A stretch of 64,000 nt of DNA from Sphingobium sp. Lineage in GTDB: Bacteria; Pseudomonadota; Alphaproteobacteria; Sphingomonadales; Sphingomonadaceae. The stretch's first letter is position 1. Each line of letters begins with the position of its first letter. The DNA lies in the NCBI GenBank assembly GCA_009360885.1, contig SPEL01000003.1, forward strand, positions 310,001-374,000. Reading direction: 5' to 3'. Positions 1 to 8,104 of this stretch are shown here, piece by piece. The notes under the pieces were generated by a model. That model saw nothing but the letters and a program-made list of their open reading frames with translations, was not told the origin of the DNA and ran no database searches. Made by a program: the position numbers and the translations under genes.

Positions 1-1
1 T

Positions 2-97
2 GCCGTCATTCACAGCGGGACCGATCCCGACTTGGCTTTGGAAGCAGTAAAACCAGCAACCGATGCCATAATCGCAGCGGGAGGCGAATTGTTATGA
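2..97 (+). CDS. C-terminal end of an unidentified element gene
   Basis: An open frame enters from the left edge and ends at a TGA at 95-97, leaving 31 residues (ending AAGGELL). The stop overlaps the ATG of the next gene by four bases, as in most junctions of this cassette, which argues that it is a real gene. Too little is present to assign a family. Confidence 0.5.
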   Translation, partial: AVIHSGTDPDLALEAVKPATDAIIAAGGELL

Positions 98-357
98 CCC
101 CTCCCACCAACAAGCTACCAGACATGGCAGACCTCACCGCCCGCCTTGGCGAAGCGATGGAGCGCGCAGACAGGGCGGCGAAGGATGCCCGCCGCACGGC
201 AATGGCGGAAACCAATGCCATCAACGCCCTCAACGCTGCGCAAGATGCTTTTGACGCTGGCGTACGCAGTTGCCGCGAGAAGCCGCACGACCGCACCAAC
301 TGGGCGGGCCGCACCCGCGTAGTAATGATGGAGGCCAGTGATGCGCCATCGCACTGA
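94..357 (+). CDS. Small hypothetical protein, helical, prophage-like cassette
   Basis: Encodes 87 residues. The middle (about residues 10-50) is rich in Ala, Arg, Glu and Asp with no helix breakers and probably forms one long helix or a short coiled coil. No family is recognised. It starts at an ATG sharing four bases with the preceding stop, and its 3' end overlaps the next small gene by 17 bases, consistent with one polycistronic phage-type transcript. Confidence 0.55.
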   Translation: MTPPTNKLPDMADLTARLGEAMERADRAAKDARRTAMAETNAINALNAAQDAFDAGVRSCREKPHDRTNWAGRTRVVMMEASDAPSH

Positions 358-511
358 CACCATGGGCCGCCATTGGCAGGCTAAGGGCTGGGATAAGGCC
401 TATGGCACCATCCCCGCCATTTTCGCGGGGCTTGGCGCACTGGGCATGGGGCTGTGGTCCGCCGCCATGCTGGTCAACTGGCTACTACCGCTGCCGGGCG
501 GTGCAGCATGA
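341..511 (+). CDS. Small predicted membrane protein (56 aa)
   Basis: Reads from ATG at 341 to TGA at 509-511. The first 20 residues are basic and aromatic (two Trp, several Arg and Lys). Residues about 24-52 form one hydrophobic segment rich in Gly, Ala, Leu and Met with a central Trp, so a single membrane-spanning protein is likely. The GAGG at 331-334 sits seven bases before the ATG. The stop overlaps the next start by four bases. Possible roles such as a holin-like or host-interaction protein are guesses only. Confidence 0.5.
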   Translation: MRHRTDTMGRHWQAKGWDKAYGTIPAIFAGLGALGMGLWSAAMLVNWLLPLPGGAA

Positions 512-642
512 TGGACTATCGCGCCACCATCCGCCGCACACAGCCACAATCCACCCCGCGCGGGTGCGTCTGGGGGATCATCCTCACCGCGCCGATCTGG
601 ATTGTCATCGCACTGGGCCTCGCCCTCCGGCTGTTCCTTTAA
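508..642 (+). CDS. Small predicted single-pass membrane protein (44 aa)
   Basis: Starts at ATG 508, overlapping the previous stop as ATGA. The N-terminal 20 residues are polar and basic. Residues about 22-44 form a continuous hydrophobic stretch (WGIILTAPIWIVIALGLALR) ending almost at the C-terminus, which suggests an N-in tail-anchored or single-pass topology. No family recognised. It pairs with the preceding small membrane gene. Confidence 0.5.
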   Translation: MMDYRATIRRTQPQSTPRGCVWGIILTAPIWIVIALGLALRLFL

Positions 643-665
643 CCCAATTTTACGGAGGCATTACA

Positions 666-1844
666 ATGACCACCCCCGAAACGCCTGCCGTGGCGCAGGA
701 GGATAGAGAAGCTGCTAAAGGGCTTTGCGAGGCATTAGGCGCTGCCATGTTTGAAGGTAATGGCGCAGCCATTCGGGAATCTCACTTCGCCCGACACCGC
801 ATAGCCTCTGTCGAAGCCGCTACGGCTGATCTGACGAAACCATGGGCCGATTATCATGGCGACTTGCCGGATTATGACCACCCGTTGCGGTGCGTTTATG
901 AGGCTGGCATCCAATATGCGGTGCGGTTGCTTGCGAAAACGATGGAAGTCACTGACTATGACGCTTGCGACGGAACGGAGGAGTTCGACGGCGATCTAGG
1001 CGGCACGATGCTTAATATCGTCTTGGCTGCACTGCCCAACGATCCGCACGGCGACGATATCTATCCCGAACAGCTGCATGAGATCGTTGCCGCCACGGCT
1101 GAGAAGGATGCAGAGATCGCGCGGTTGAAGGGGCAGTTGCGAACTGAACGCCTTAATCCTTGCCGCCACACACAACCAGATTTCGCGGGCGACTATGACC
1201 GGCCAGACCTTAGCGCATGGCAAGCGGACCAAAAAGAATATTTCAACCCGACAATTCTTAGTATTGTAGCCGAGTATGCGGAGTGGCGCGACCGCCAAGT
1301 AGAAACCGAACGCGAGCAACTCCGCGCCAAGCTGGATGGTGTGGTCAAGTGCATTGAGGATGAGGCTGCGATGAATATAGCGCGGTCGGAAACATGCTCT
1401 GATGACATGGTGGATGAATTTTGCGACCGCGCTCAATATTTCAAAGAGGCGGCGGACCGTGCCCGCGACTTCCTCGCCAGCCTTCCCGCCGAACCTGTAA
1501 GCAATCCTTACAAGTTGCCAGATGCGCCCCAATACCTCATCCGCAAGGGTGCTTATTATTACCGGCCCAATGCGCAGGGATATACGGCCAACAAGGCAGA
1601 GGCGGGCCGCTACTCGCTCGAAGAGGCGATAACCCACTCACACCCCAATGGCCCCGATGGACCACGAGACGGGATTTCTTACGAACCTGTGCAAGAATTG
1701 CACGAGTTGGCCGACAGCAATTTGCAAAAAGCGCAAAGTGCCGGACCAACCGCACCGACTTGCCCCATGTGCGATGACACTGGCACGAAAGATTATGCGC
1801 ACTTCGCCATGGAACCCTGCACATGCAAGGGGCCGGTCATATGA
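666..1844 (+). CDS. Hypothetical protein of the prophage-like cassette (392 aa)
   Basis: Starts at ATG 666 behind a clear GGAGG-like site (ACGGAGGC at 652-659). The N-terminal part is acidic and helical. A segment around residues 145-165 (EKDAEIARLKGQLRTER) looks like a short coiled coil. Near the C-terminus is CPMCDDTG followed by CTC about 15 residues later, a small zinc-ribbon-like pattern. Alphaproteobacterial phages often carry long early hypothetical proteins of this mixed character, but I recognise no enzymatic domain. The stop overlaps the next start by four bases. Confidence 0.6.
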   Translation: MTTPETPAVAQEDREAAKGLCEALGAAMFEGNGAAIRESHFARHRIASVEAATADLTKPWADYHGDLPDYDHPLRCVYEAGIQYAVRLLAKTMEVTDYDACDGTEEFDGDLGGTMLNIVLAALPNDPHGDDIYPEQLHEIVAATAEKDAEIARLKGQLRTERLNPCRHTQPDFAGDYDRPDLSAWQADQKEYFNPTILSIVAEYAEWRDRQVETEREQLRAKLDGVVKCIEDEAAMNIARSETCSDDMVDEFCDRAQYFKEAADRARDFLASLPAEPVSNPYKLPDAPQYLIRKGAYYYRPNAQGYTANKAEAGRYSLEEAITHSHPNGPDGPRDGISYEPVQELHELADSNLQKAQSAGPTAPTCPMCDDTGTKDYAHFAMEPCTCKGPVI

Positions 1845-2296
1845 ACCGCCCCTGCCTTCATCATTCTTTCCGCGTCGAAATTCAGCGCCGCGCCATCGCA
1901 TGGGCGGGTATCGTTGCCGCGAAATCCGGCGATGACCGGCATCAAATGATGGCAAAGGCCATGGTCGATATCGGCCTGTGGCACCGCGTGGCGAACACGC
2001 TGGCCTATGGCTGGCAGATGCACCATCCATGGGGTGAACAGGCCACACGCATTTTCTTCCTGCCCGCCGCCATCGCCAACTCCGCGAACCATGATGATCT
2101 GTTCCATGATCGCATGACAGATGCGGACTGGCCCCGCGCACAGACCAGCGTGGATAATACATGGGATAAGGCCGCTGCCCATCACGCCGCCAATCCGGCG
2201 GACGAAAATCACCCCCGCCATATAGGCTGCATCCGTTTTTGGCTGGCTTACCATATGGCGCAATACTCCATATCCCAACAGCAGGAGGCCGCATGA
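1841..2296 (+). CDS. Hypothetical phage-type protein (151 aa)
   Basis: Begins at ATG 1841 inside the ATGA overlap with the previous gene and ends in an ATGA overlap with the ASCH gene. Rich in His, Trp and Ala, soluble, with no signal peptide or membrane segment. No motif that I can assign to a family. Evidence that it is expressed is limited to the coupled arrangement and a coding-like composition across the whole frame. Confidence 0.55.
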   Translation: MNRPCLHHSFRVEIQRRAIAWAGIVAAKSGDDRHQMMAKAMVDIGLWHRVANTLAYGWQMHHPWGEQATRIFFLPAAIANSANHDDLFHDRMTDADWPRAQTSVDNTWDKAAAHHAANPADENHPRHIGCIRFWLAYHMAQYSISQQQEAA

Positions 2297-2619
2297 CCAG
2301 CCGCACTCTCAATCTGCCCATCAAAGGGGAGTACTTCGACCAGATCAAATCTGGTGAAAAATTGGAAGAATTTCGGTTGCGGACGCATCATTGGTGCGCC
2401 CGGTTGAATAAGAAATATGACCATATCGTTTTAATGCGCGGCTACCCAAAAGGCGGTGGCGTGGAAGGTGAAACGCGCTTAACGCGCAAGTGGCTGGGCT
2501 ATATCGGCAAAACAATCACCCATCCTCATTTCGGGCCTGATCCGGTCAAGGTCTTTGCTATCGACGTGTCACAACCCGCGACACCTGCCCTCACAACTCA
2601 GGCGGGAGGCGACGAATGA
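2293..2619 (+). CDS. ASCH-domain protein (108 aa)
   Basis: The N-terminus LNLPIKGEYFDQIKSGEKLE followed by EFR is the typical opening of ASCH domains, a PUA-like RNA-binding fold common in phages. The family usually has the G-K-K/E-x-x-E-x-R pattern seen here at about residues 19-28. The length fits a single ASCH domain with a short disordered tail. ASCH proteins are proposed to bind RNA or modified nucleosides, and the role in this element is unknown. It is coupled at both ends by four-base overlaps. Confidence 0.65.
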   Translation: MTSRTLNLPIKGEYFDQIKSGEKLEEFRLRTHHWCARLNKKYDHIVLMRGYPKGGGVEGETRLTRKWLGYIGKTITHPHFGPDPVKVFAIDVSQPATPALTTQAGGDE

Positions 2620-2909
2620 CTACACCCTACCGCCCATCCAACGGAACTGAGGGCGAAATTTTCATGGCTCAGTGGTGCGACCGCTGCACCATCAACCTAA
2701 ATTATCGGGGCGACCCTGATAACGAGGAACCATGCCAAATCATGGGCGACACCATGATTTATAATGTGGATGACCCCCAATATCCTAAAGAATGGATACT
2801 CTCACCCGATAGCGGCCAACCGCGCTGCACCGCCTATCGTGACGTTTGGGAGAAGGGTGAACCCGTCGAACCACTTGACCCCAACGCAGTGATAAGGCCC
2901 CTTCTATGA
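2616..2909 (+). CDS. Hypothetical cysteine-containing phage-type protein (97 aa)
   Basis: Encodes 97 residues with CDRC near residue 21 and single cysteines at about residues 40 and 71. Together these could bind one metal ion. The sequence is acidic and rich in Pro, Asp and Tyr, without signal or membrane segments. No named family is recognised. ATGA overlaps with both neighbours place it in the same translational chain. Confidence 0.5.
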   Translation: MTTPYRPSNGTEGEIFMAQWCDRCTINLNYRGDPDNEEPCQIMGDTMIYNVDDPQYPKEWILSPDSGQPRCTAYRDVWEKGEPVEPLDPNAVIRPLL

Positions 2910-3142
2910 CCCGCCCGGCTCAAATCAGGCAGGCCGATGCAAAGCGGCTTTTGGCAGCAGCCAGACAATCCGGCTATGCTACCGCGACATTGGTGATTGA
3001 CCAGAACGGTGGGCCAATGAGATTAATCGCCTCAGATGCATCAGCGCCAGAGACCGAAACCGGCACCGGCAATCCATGGGACGAAGTGTTTACAGATGAC
3101 CAAGAAATCATGGCTACCCGCAGGCGTAACCGAATATCGTGA
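2906..3142 (+). CDS. Small hypothetical protein overlapping the integrase start
   Basis: Encodes 78 residues. It begins in an ATGA overlap and its last 47 bases overlap the integrase reading frame. The N-terminal half (about residues 1-45) resembles small phage proteins with one helix and a beta hairpin. The C-terminal tail is acidic and then basic. No family assigned. The long overlap suggests that integrase translation is coupled to this cassette. Confidence 0.5.
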   Translation: MTRPAQIRQADAKRLLAAARQSGYATATLVIDQNGGPMRLIASDASAPETETGTGNPWDEVFTDDQEIMATRRRNRIS

Positions 3143-4151
3143 CAGGCACGGCAAGGCCCGCTATCGGTTCCGCAAGACGGGCTATACCCCCCATCATTTC
3201 GTCGCACAGCCCGGTACAGAGGAATTTAGGCAGGAATACGCCCTAGCCCTTACCGGACGCATAGAAAGCGTCTCTGGCCCCACGCCCGCGCCAAAGGGCA
3301 GCATCCATGAACTATGCATCCGCTATTATAACACCCCCACATGGAAAGGCACGGCGGACAGCACAAAGACTACCTATCGTTCTATCATCGAACGGTTCCG
3401 GGCTAAACATGGCAATAAACCTGTTGCCGCCGTCACCACGGCCCATCTTGACGCCATCTTGGCGGGCATGGCCGAAACACCAGCCGCCGCCAATAATCTG
3501 CGAAAAGTGCTGAAACGCTTATTCCGTCTGGCCGTAAAGGCCGGAATGCGCAGCGATAACCCCGCCACCGAAACTGATAAGTTCAAGGGTGGCGCTGGCT
3601 TCCACACATGGACAGAGGAGGAGATAGAGCAATACCGCGCACATCATCCCTATGGCACCACAGCCCGGCTTGCGCTGGAGCTGCTGCTCAATACAGCGGC
3701 ACGGCGCTGCAACGTGGCCCGGCTGAAACGCACCGATATGCAAAACGGCAAATTTCACATTCAGCATGTGAAGGATAATGACCCAACCATCGTGCCGGTG
3801 TTTGATGAAACCCGTCGGGCGATTGAGAGCCTGCCAGTGGTCTCGCTGGAATATTTCATTACCACCCAATTTGGCAAACCATTCACCGCGCCCGGTTTTG
3901 GTAACAAAATGCGCGAATGGTGCGATGATGCTGGCCTGCCGCACTGCTCAGCCCATGGGCTGCGCAAAGCCACCAGCCGCCGTCTAGCCGAATCAGGATC
4001 GACCGATGCGCAAGGCAGATCATTCACGGGGCAGAAGAAAAATCAGACGTTCGCTTATTACGCCGCAAAGGCTAATAGAGAACGATTAGCTGAGGACGCC
4101 TTGGCGAACCTAGAAAGCCGCAAATTGGCGAACCGCAAGAAAAGCACCTAA
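3096..4151 (+). CDS. Tyrosine-type site-specific integrase (351 aa)
   Basis: Catalyses integration and excision of the element. An N-terminal arm-binding and core-binding part (residues about 1-165) precedes the catalytic domain. The signature residues are visible: Arg in AARRCN (about residue 203), the H-x-x-R box in AHGLRKAT (about 286) and the nucleophile Tyr in QTFAYYAAKANRERLA near residue 325. The start at ATG 3096 gives the usual N-terminus for this family, and an in-frame upstream ATG at 3036 would add 20 unlikely residues. The gene ends 23 bases from the tRNA-Tyr 3' end, which marks the attachment site. Confidence 0.9.
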   Translation: MTKKSWLPAGVTEYRDRHGKARYRFRKTGYTPHHFVAQPGTEEFRQEYALALTGRIESVSGPTPAPKGSIHELCIRYYNTPTWKGTADSTKTTYRSIIERFRAKHGNKPVAAVTTAHLDAILAGMAETPAAANNLRKVLKRLFRLAVKAGMRSDNPATETDKFKGGAGFHTWTEEEIEQYRAHHPYGTTARLALELLLNTAARRCNVARLKRTDMQNGKFHIQHVKDNDPTIVPVFDETRRAIESLPVVSLEYFITTQFGKPFTAPGFGNKMREWCDDAGLPHCSAHGLRKATSRRLAESGSTDAQGRSFTGQKKNQTFAYYAAKANRERLAEDALANLESRKLANRKKST

Positions 4152-4174
4152 TTCCAATCCCTTAGCATAAAGGA

Positions 4175-4260
4175 TGGTGGACAGGGCTGGATTCGAACCA
4201 GCGTACGGAAACCCGGGCAGATTTACAGTCTGCTGCCTTTAACCACTCGGCCACCTGTCC
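4175..4260 (-). tRNA. tRNA-Tyr (GTA anticodon)
   Basis: The minus strand gives a seven-base acceptor stem GGACAGG/CCTGTCC followed by A and an encoded CCA. It has an anticodon arm CAGACTGTAAATCTG with anticodon GTA (bases 4224-4226 in reverse complement), a long class-II variable arm, and the TTCGAATCC T-loop. The 3' end faces the integrase gene, so the tRNA is the likely integration target. Its 3' part appears to be kept intact by the element. Confidence 0.95.
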
Positions 4261-4357
4261 AGTGCCTTCCGATTGAGTCTGTCTCTTCAACCGGTGGAGG
4301 GGGCTATTGGCGAATGCGGGCTTGCCTGTCAATGCTTCTTCGTGAAAAGAGGCAAAT

Positions 4358-5113
4358 ATGAAAAGAGGACATCGCACTGGTAAGCCCAAAGGTGGCTACA
4401 CCCGCCTATATGGCAGACACGCCGTTATCGCCGCGCTGGAGAACCCCAACAGGGATGTTCGAAAGCTGTGGGGGATACGGGAAACGTTGAATATGCTGGA
4501 CCTTCCGGCCGATTTGCCCATCGTTTATGCTGATGGTGCAGACCTTGGCCGGATGGTGCCATCAGACGCCCCACATCAGGGTCTGGTAGCAGAAGTAGAC
4601 CCCCTGCCCGATATTTGGCTGGGTGACGTTTTAGAGGAAGGCGCGGAGGATGACCCGGCCCATGCACGTCCGATTCTCGTGCTGGATCAGGTAACGGACC
4701 CCCATAATGTCGGGGCGATTCTCCGTTCTGCTGCAGCTTTCGATGCATTAGCTATCGTGACTCAGGATCGTCATGCCCCACCCGAATCAGGTGTGCTGGC
4801 CCGCGCGGCGAGTGGCGCGCTGGAAACGGTGCCTTGGGTTCGAGTGGTAAACCTCGCTCGTGCGCTCGATGAAATCGCCGAGGCCGGTTACTGGCGCATT
4901 GGTCTGGATGGAGAAGCGGGCGAAACACTGGGCCAGGCCCTTCACGGCGCGGGCAAGGTTGCGCTCGTTCTGGGCGCAGAAGGCGATGGCCTTCGTCAGA
5001 ACAGCATCGCGCATTGCGACATCATCGCCAAATTACCGATTAGTTCGCGTATGGAGAGCCTTAACGTTTCCAATGCGGCTGCCATCGCCCTTTATGCGGC
5101 GACCAATCGCTGA
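4358..5113 (+). CDS. rlmB: 23S rRNA 2'-O-methyltransferase RlmB-like (SpoU/TrmH family)
   Basis: Transfers a methyl group from S-adenosylmethionine to a ribose 2'-OH, in E. coli RlmB at G2251 of 23S rRNA. Residues about 16-85 match the small N-terminal substrate-binding domain. The SPOUT core shows all three family motifs: LDQVTDPHNVGAILRSA (about 109-125), LVLGAEGDGL (about 202) and ISSRMESLNVSNAAAI (about 225-241). The 251-residue length is normal. It starts at ATG 4358 downstream of a GAGG-like site and runs into a lipoprotein gene 34 bases later. The RlmB subtype is inferred from overall form, and another SpoU target is possible. Confidence 0.85.
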   Translation: MKRGHRTGKPKGGYTRLYGRHAVIAALENPNRDVRKLWGIRETLNMLDLPADLPIVYADGADLGRMVPSDAPHQGLVAEVDPLPDIWLGDVLEEGAEDDPAHARPILVLDQVTDPHNVGAILRSAAAFDALAIVTQDRHAPPESGVLARAASGALETVPWVRVVNLARALDEIAEAGYWRIGLDGEAGETLGQALHGAGKVALVLGAEGDGLRQNSIAHCDIIAKLPISSRMESLNVSNAAAIALYAATNR

Positions 5114-5147
5114 TTATCGCTTTCACCCAGAACAGCGGGAAATATTT

Positions 5148-5948
5148 ATGAATCCAACGACCGCATTGTATGCGAAGACAGGAAGCGTGCTGCTGGCCCT
5201 TATGGGGCTGGCCGCCTGTATGATGAGCCCCGGCAAATTCACATCCTCACTCGATATTCGGGCAGACCGAACCTTCACCTTTGCCTATCAGGGTGAGGTG
5301 ATCGTCACCGATCTTGATGATATGCCATCCTCATCCGGCGATTCCGACTCTGATGAAGAAACCACAGGGGATGAAGCCGTAGAAGACAGCACCGCCAGCG
5401 TGCAAACCGCGCTATATCAGCAGGTCGCGATGACGGATGAGCCCGGCGAAGCCGTAGATGCCGCTGCCGCAACTGATGAAAACGCCCCGGACAGCGAAGA
5501 AAAAATCGTCAAGATGCAGGGTATTGCCGAAGCCCTGATGAAAGAGGAAGGCTATCGCTCCGTCCGCTATGTCGGCAAAAATAAGTTTGAGATTGATTAC
5601 CGCATCACCGGTAAACTCGATCATGGGTTTATTTTCCCATTCAACCCGGATGCTCAGGCGATCTTCCCCTTTGTCGCTATCGAAATGCGCAAAGATGGCC
5701 GGGTAAAGATATCGGCCCCCGGTTTTGCTGAAAATAGCGATTCCAAAAGCGCAGCAATGGGGGGCAGCGGCAAAAGCTCAGCCGAACGCAGCGGTATCTT
5801 CACGCTGACCACCAACGCCGAAATCATCAGCCAGAATCAGGAAGATGGCGCAACCACTGTGCCGCAGGGCAAACAGATTCAGTGGAAAATCACCCCCACC
5901 ACTGACACTGCACCAATGGCAGTGCTGAAATTCGCGACCGGGAAATAA
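5148..5948 (+). CDS. Predicted lipoprotein of unknown function (266 aa)
   Basis: The N-terminus has a hydrophobic signal and a lipobox LAAC (Cys at residue 24), so it should be lipid-anchored, probably in the outer membrane. After a beta-rich start, residues about 58-120 are very acidic and rich in Ser, Asp, Glu and Thr and probably disordered. The remainder looks like a compact beta-rich domain. The ATG at 5148 follows GGGAAATA-like bases. It is 34 bases downstream of rlmB and ends at a shared terminator. I recognise no named family. Confidence 0.7.
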   Translation: MNPTTALYAKTGSVLLALMGLAACMMSPGKFTSSLDIRADRTFTFAYQGEVIVTDLDDMPSSSGDSDSDEETTGDEAVEDSTASVQTALYQQVAMTDEPGEAVDAAAATDENAPDSEEKIVKMQGIAEALMKEEGYRSVRYVGKNKFEIDYRITGKLDHGFIFPFNPDAQAIFPFVAIEMRKDGRVKISAPGFAENSDSKSAAMGGSGKSSAERSGIFTLTTNAEIISQNQEDGATTVPQGKQIQWKITPTTDTAPMAVLKFATGK

Positions 5949-5965
5949 CGGCATTCCCCGAATAT

Positions 5966-6005
5966 AAAAAAACAGGCGCTTCCCAAACGGGAGCACCTGT
6001 TTTTT
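5966..6005. terminator. Bidirectional intrinsic terminator
   Basis: An A-rich run, the stem AACAGGcGCTtCCC/GGGAGCaCCTGTT and a T-run follow one another between two convergent genes. The symmetric A and T tracts allow termination of both the lipoprotein transcript (plus) and the ctrA transcript (minus). Confidence 0.8.
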
Positions 6006-6026
6006 AGGCCTGCGATCATTTTATAA

Positions 6027-6734
6027 TCAGGCGACCCGAACCACATCATCCATATCGGCATCGGGATCACGCAGCACATAGCCACGGCCCCAGACGGTTT
6101 CGATGTAATTCTCACCTTCACAAGCCAGCGCCAGCTTCTTGCGCAGCTTGCAGATGAATACGTCGATGATCTTCAGTTCCGGCTCATCCATCCCGCCATA
6201 GAGATGGTTGAGGAACATTTCTTTGGTCAGCGTCACGCCCTTACGCAGAGACAGCAGTTCCAGCATCGCATATTCTTTACCCGTCAGGTGAACGCGATTG
6301 CCATCGACTTCCACCGTCTTTGCATCCAGATTAACCGACAGCTTACCGGTGCGAATAACGGATTGGCTATGCCCCTTTGACCGACGCACAACTGCATGAA
6401 TACGGGCAATCAGTTCCTCACGATGGAATGGCTTGGTGACATAATCATCCGCGCCAAAACCAAAGGAACGAACCTTGCTGTCCATTTCAGAAATGCCAGA
6501 GAGGATCAGAACCGGTGTCTGCACCCGTGCAGCGCGCAATTTCTTCAGCACGTCATATCCGTGCATGTCAGGAAGGTTAAGATCCAGACAAATAATATCA
6601 TAGTCGTAGAGCTTACCAAGGTCGAGGCCTTCTTCGCCCAGATCCGTCGTATAGACGTTAAACCCCTCGGTCGTCAGCATCAGCTCAATAGCCTTTGCCG
6701 TTGTCGGCTCATCCTCGATCAGCAGAACGCGCAT
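6027..6734 (-). CDS. ctrA: Cell-cycle response regulator CtrA
   Basis: OmpR-family DNA-binding response regulator that controls cell-cycle, flagellar and division genes in alphaproteobacteria. The receiver domain (about residues 1-120) has the acidic pair in LIEDEP, phospho-acceptor Asp51 in CLDLNLPDM and Lys101 in YVTKPF. The winged-helix domain (about 130-228) carries the near-invariant CtrA stretch [18 protein letters not shown] chose the ATG at 6734 ([10 protein letters not shown]) because known CtrA proteins start there. An ATG eight codons upstream is in frame. The 220-base region before it is rich in GANTC and TTAA sites. Confidence 0.95.
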   Translation of the reverse strand: MRVLLIEDEPTTAKAIELMLTTEGFNVYTTDLGEEGLDLGKLYDYDIICLDLNLPDMHGYDVLKKLRAARVQTPVLILSGISEMDSKVRSFGFGADDYVTKPFHREELIARIHAVVRRSKGHSQSVIRTGKLSVNLDAKTVEVDGNRVHLTGKEYAMLELLSLRKGVTLTKEMFLNHLYGGMDEPELKIIDVFICKLRKKLALACEGENYIETVWGRGYVLRDPDADMDDVVRVA

Positions 6735-6955
6735 AAAAACCCCTTCACTCATGCCCACACATGACTTGACAAAAGCATCTGCCTTATCTGCGTTAAGAAC
6801 GACAGTTGCCCCACCTCATTAACTGAAACAATGGTGAATGCAAAAGGTTAATTTTTCTATAACCAGCCTGAATCCACGAGTCGCATTCATTTTGAATCTG
6901 TTTTCAGAGGGTTAATAGGCGGTAATTTCTCCAAAAAGAATCGGTTAACAGCACC
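6735..6955 (-). promoter_or_regulatory. ctrA control region with four GANTC sites and TTAA half-sites
   Basis: GANTC sites, the CcrM methylation target, lie at 6870-6874, 6878-6882, 6894-6898 and 6938-6942. TTAA, the CtrA half-site, occurs at 6793, 6819, 6848, 6912 and 6945. The one at 6848 is followed seven bases later by ATAA, an imperfect TTAA-N7-TTAA box. In Caulobacter the ctrA P1 promoter is controlled by GANTC methylation and CtrA feedback, so the same logic is plausible here. Transcript starts are not visible from sequence. Confidence 0.6.
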
Positions 6956-7984
6956 TTAGCGGGCCATCGCCGGGCGAAGTTTCTCCCCCAGAAACAGGAA
7001 GCGCATCCATGGTGAGCGCATCGCAATTTCATAAAATAACAGCGACGCAACAAGGCTCAGGAGCAGTAAAACCGGCTTGCTGAAATAAGGCGCGGCGTAA
7101 TGAATGACCGGCACATGGCAATACATGATGACCAGCGAGCGACGCCCTAACCCGACGAGCAATGATTGCGCGGGCATCCACCCTACCACCAGTCGCATCA
7201 CCCCACATAAGGCCAGCGACATCGCTACCGCCAGCAATAACGAGAGGCCCGGCATACCATAATTGCCGCTTTTCATGTCAATCGGCACAATTTTCCAATA
7301 GCCCAGCGCCCAGAGAGCAAATACCATAATGCTCACCGCCATCGCCAGCAGCATTAACCGGCTATCGCGCCCCGCGCCCAACGCCCGCCAGACCATCCCC
7401 AGCCACAGCAGCACCAGCGCCACCGGCACCGTCAGCAACCCCAGAGGCGAGAAGTCCGTCTCCGCCCCCAACCACATACCAACGCCAAGCGATACCCCCA
7501 TGGCCAGCACCCAGCGCCAGTCCACCGGATTGGGCCAGCGGGCCAAGAGCGCATTTTGCAGTATCCGCGCCACCATCAGGCACGGAACGAACCAGAAAAT
7601 CGTAAACGGCCCCTTAAGCAAGGAACCACCGAGCAGCATCGCCTCTGCAGCCCCCTGCCATGTCCGAAACATCGGCAAATGGCCGCGGCTATGCTCTATC
7701 CATTGATCCAGCGCGGTAATCAGCAGCAGAAAACAGATGTAGGGAATAACCATCGACCATATCTGCGCGCGCAGGAACAGGCCCATAGGCCGTGGACGCG
7801 CCACATAGCCCGCCAGCAGGAAAAAGAGCGGCATATGAAAGACATAAATGGCATCACGCACATCGCCCCGCGTCCACACATGGGCAATAGCAACCAGCAC
7901 TATTCCCGCACCTTTGGCGGCGTCCACCCATATTAACCGCCCGGCAGTAGCCCCCTTATCCGCGCCTTCCTGTGCAACCATCAC
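6956..7984 (-). CDS. Membrane acyltransferase, acyltransferase-3 family (342 aa)
   Basis: An integral membrane protein that would transfer acyl groups to sugars of surface polysaccharides or similar acceptors. The N-terminal pattern WVDAAKGAGIVLVAIAHVW, followed by FHMPLFFLLAGYV about 20 residues later, is typical of the family, which also includes OpgC-like and fucose-O-acetylase-like proteins. About ten hydrophobic segments follow. The conserved His in AIAHVW is the presumed catalytic residue. The substrate is unknown. It stands alone, 3' end toward the ctrA control region, and diverges from the pseudouridine synthase gene. Confidence 0.8.
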   Translation of the reverse strand: MMVAQEGADKGATAGRLIWVDAAKGAGIVLVAIAHVWTRGDVRDAIYVFHMPLFFLLAGYVARPRPMGLFLRAQIWSMVIPYICFLLLITALDQWIEHSRGHLPMFRTWQGAAEAMLLGGSLLKGPFTIFWFVPCLMVARILQNALLARWPNPVDWRWVLAMGVSLGVGMWLGAETDFSPLGLLTVPVALVLLWLGMVWRALGAGRDSRLMLLAMAVSIMVFALWALGYWKIVPIDMKSGNYGMPGLSLLLAVAMSLALCGVMRLVVGWMPAQSLLVGLGRRSLVIMYCHVPVIHYAAPYFSKPVLLLLSLVASLLFYEIAMRSPWMRFLFLGEKLRPAMAR

Positions 7985-8104
7985 TTGCCCCTTTCGCGTA
8001 TCCGCCTATAGCAACAGGAAATGACGTCAATATGCGCAGCCGGATCACTCTAATTTCGCCCGGCCCGCTTTGTGTATGAGTAACCGCCTGTGTCCGTTTC
8101 AACC

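Larger units (their letters stand above)
1..4174. mobile_element. Right end of a prophage-like element at tRNA-Tyr
   Basis: The stretch from the left window edge to the tRNA-Tyr gene holds about ten short plus-strand genes, most overlapping the next by four bases, and ends with a tyrosine integrase whose stop lies 23 bases from the tRNA 3' end. Integrases of this family commonly recombine at tRNA 3' ends, so the right attachment site should lie within or beside 4175-4210. No structural phage genes are visible here. It could be a prophage early region or a small genomic island. The left end lies outside the window. Confidence 0.75.

Noticed and set aside
1638-2348. 236-codon minus-strand frame in the prophage-like region
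   Set aside because: Opposite to a continuous coupled chain on the plus strand, with a low-quality protein full of Arg, Trp, His and Cys.
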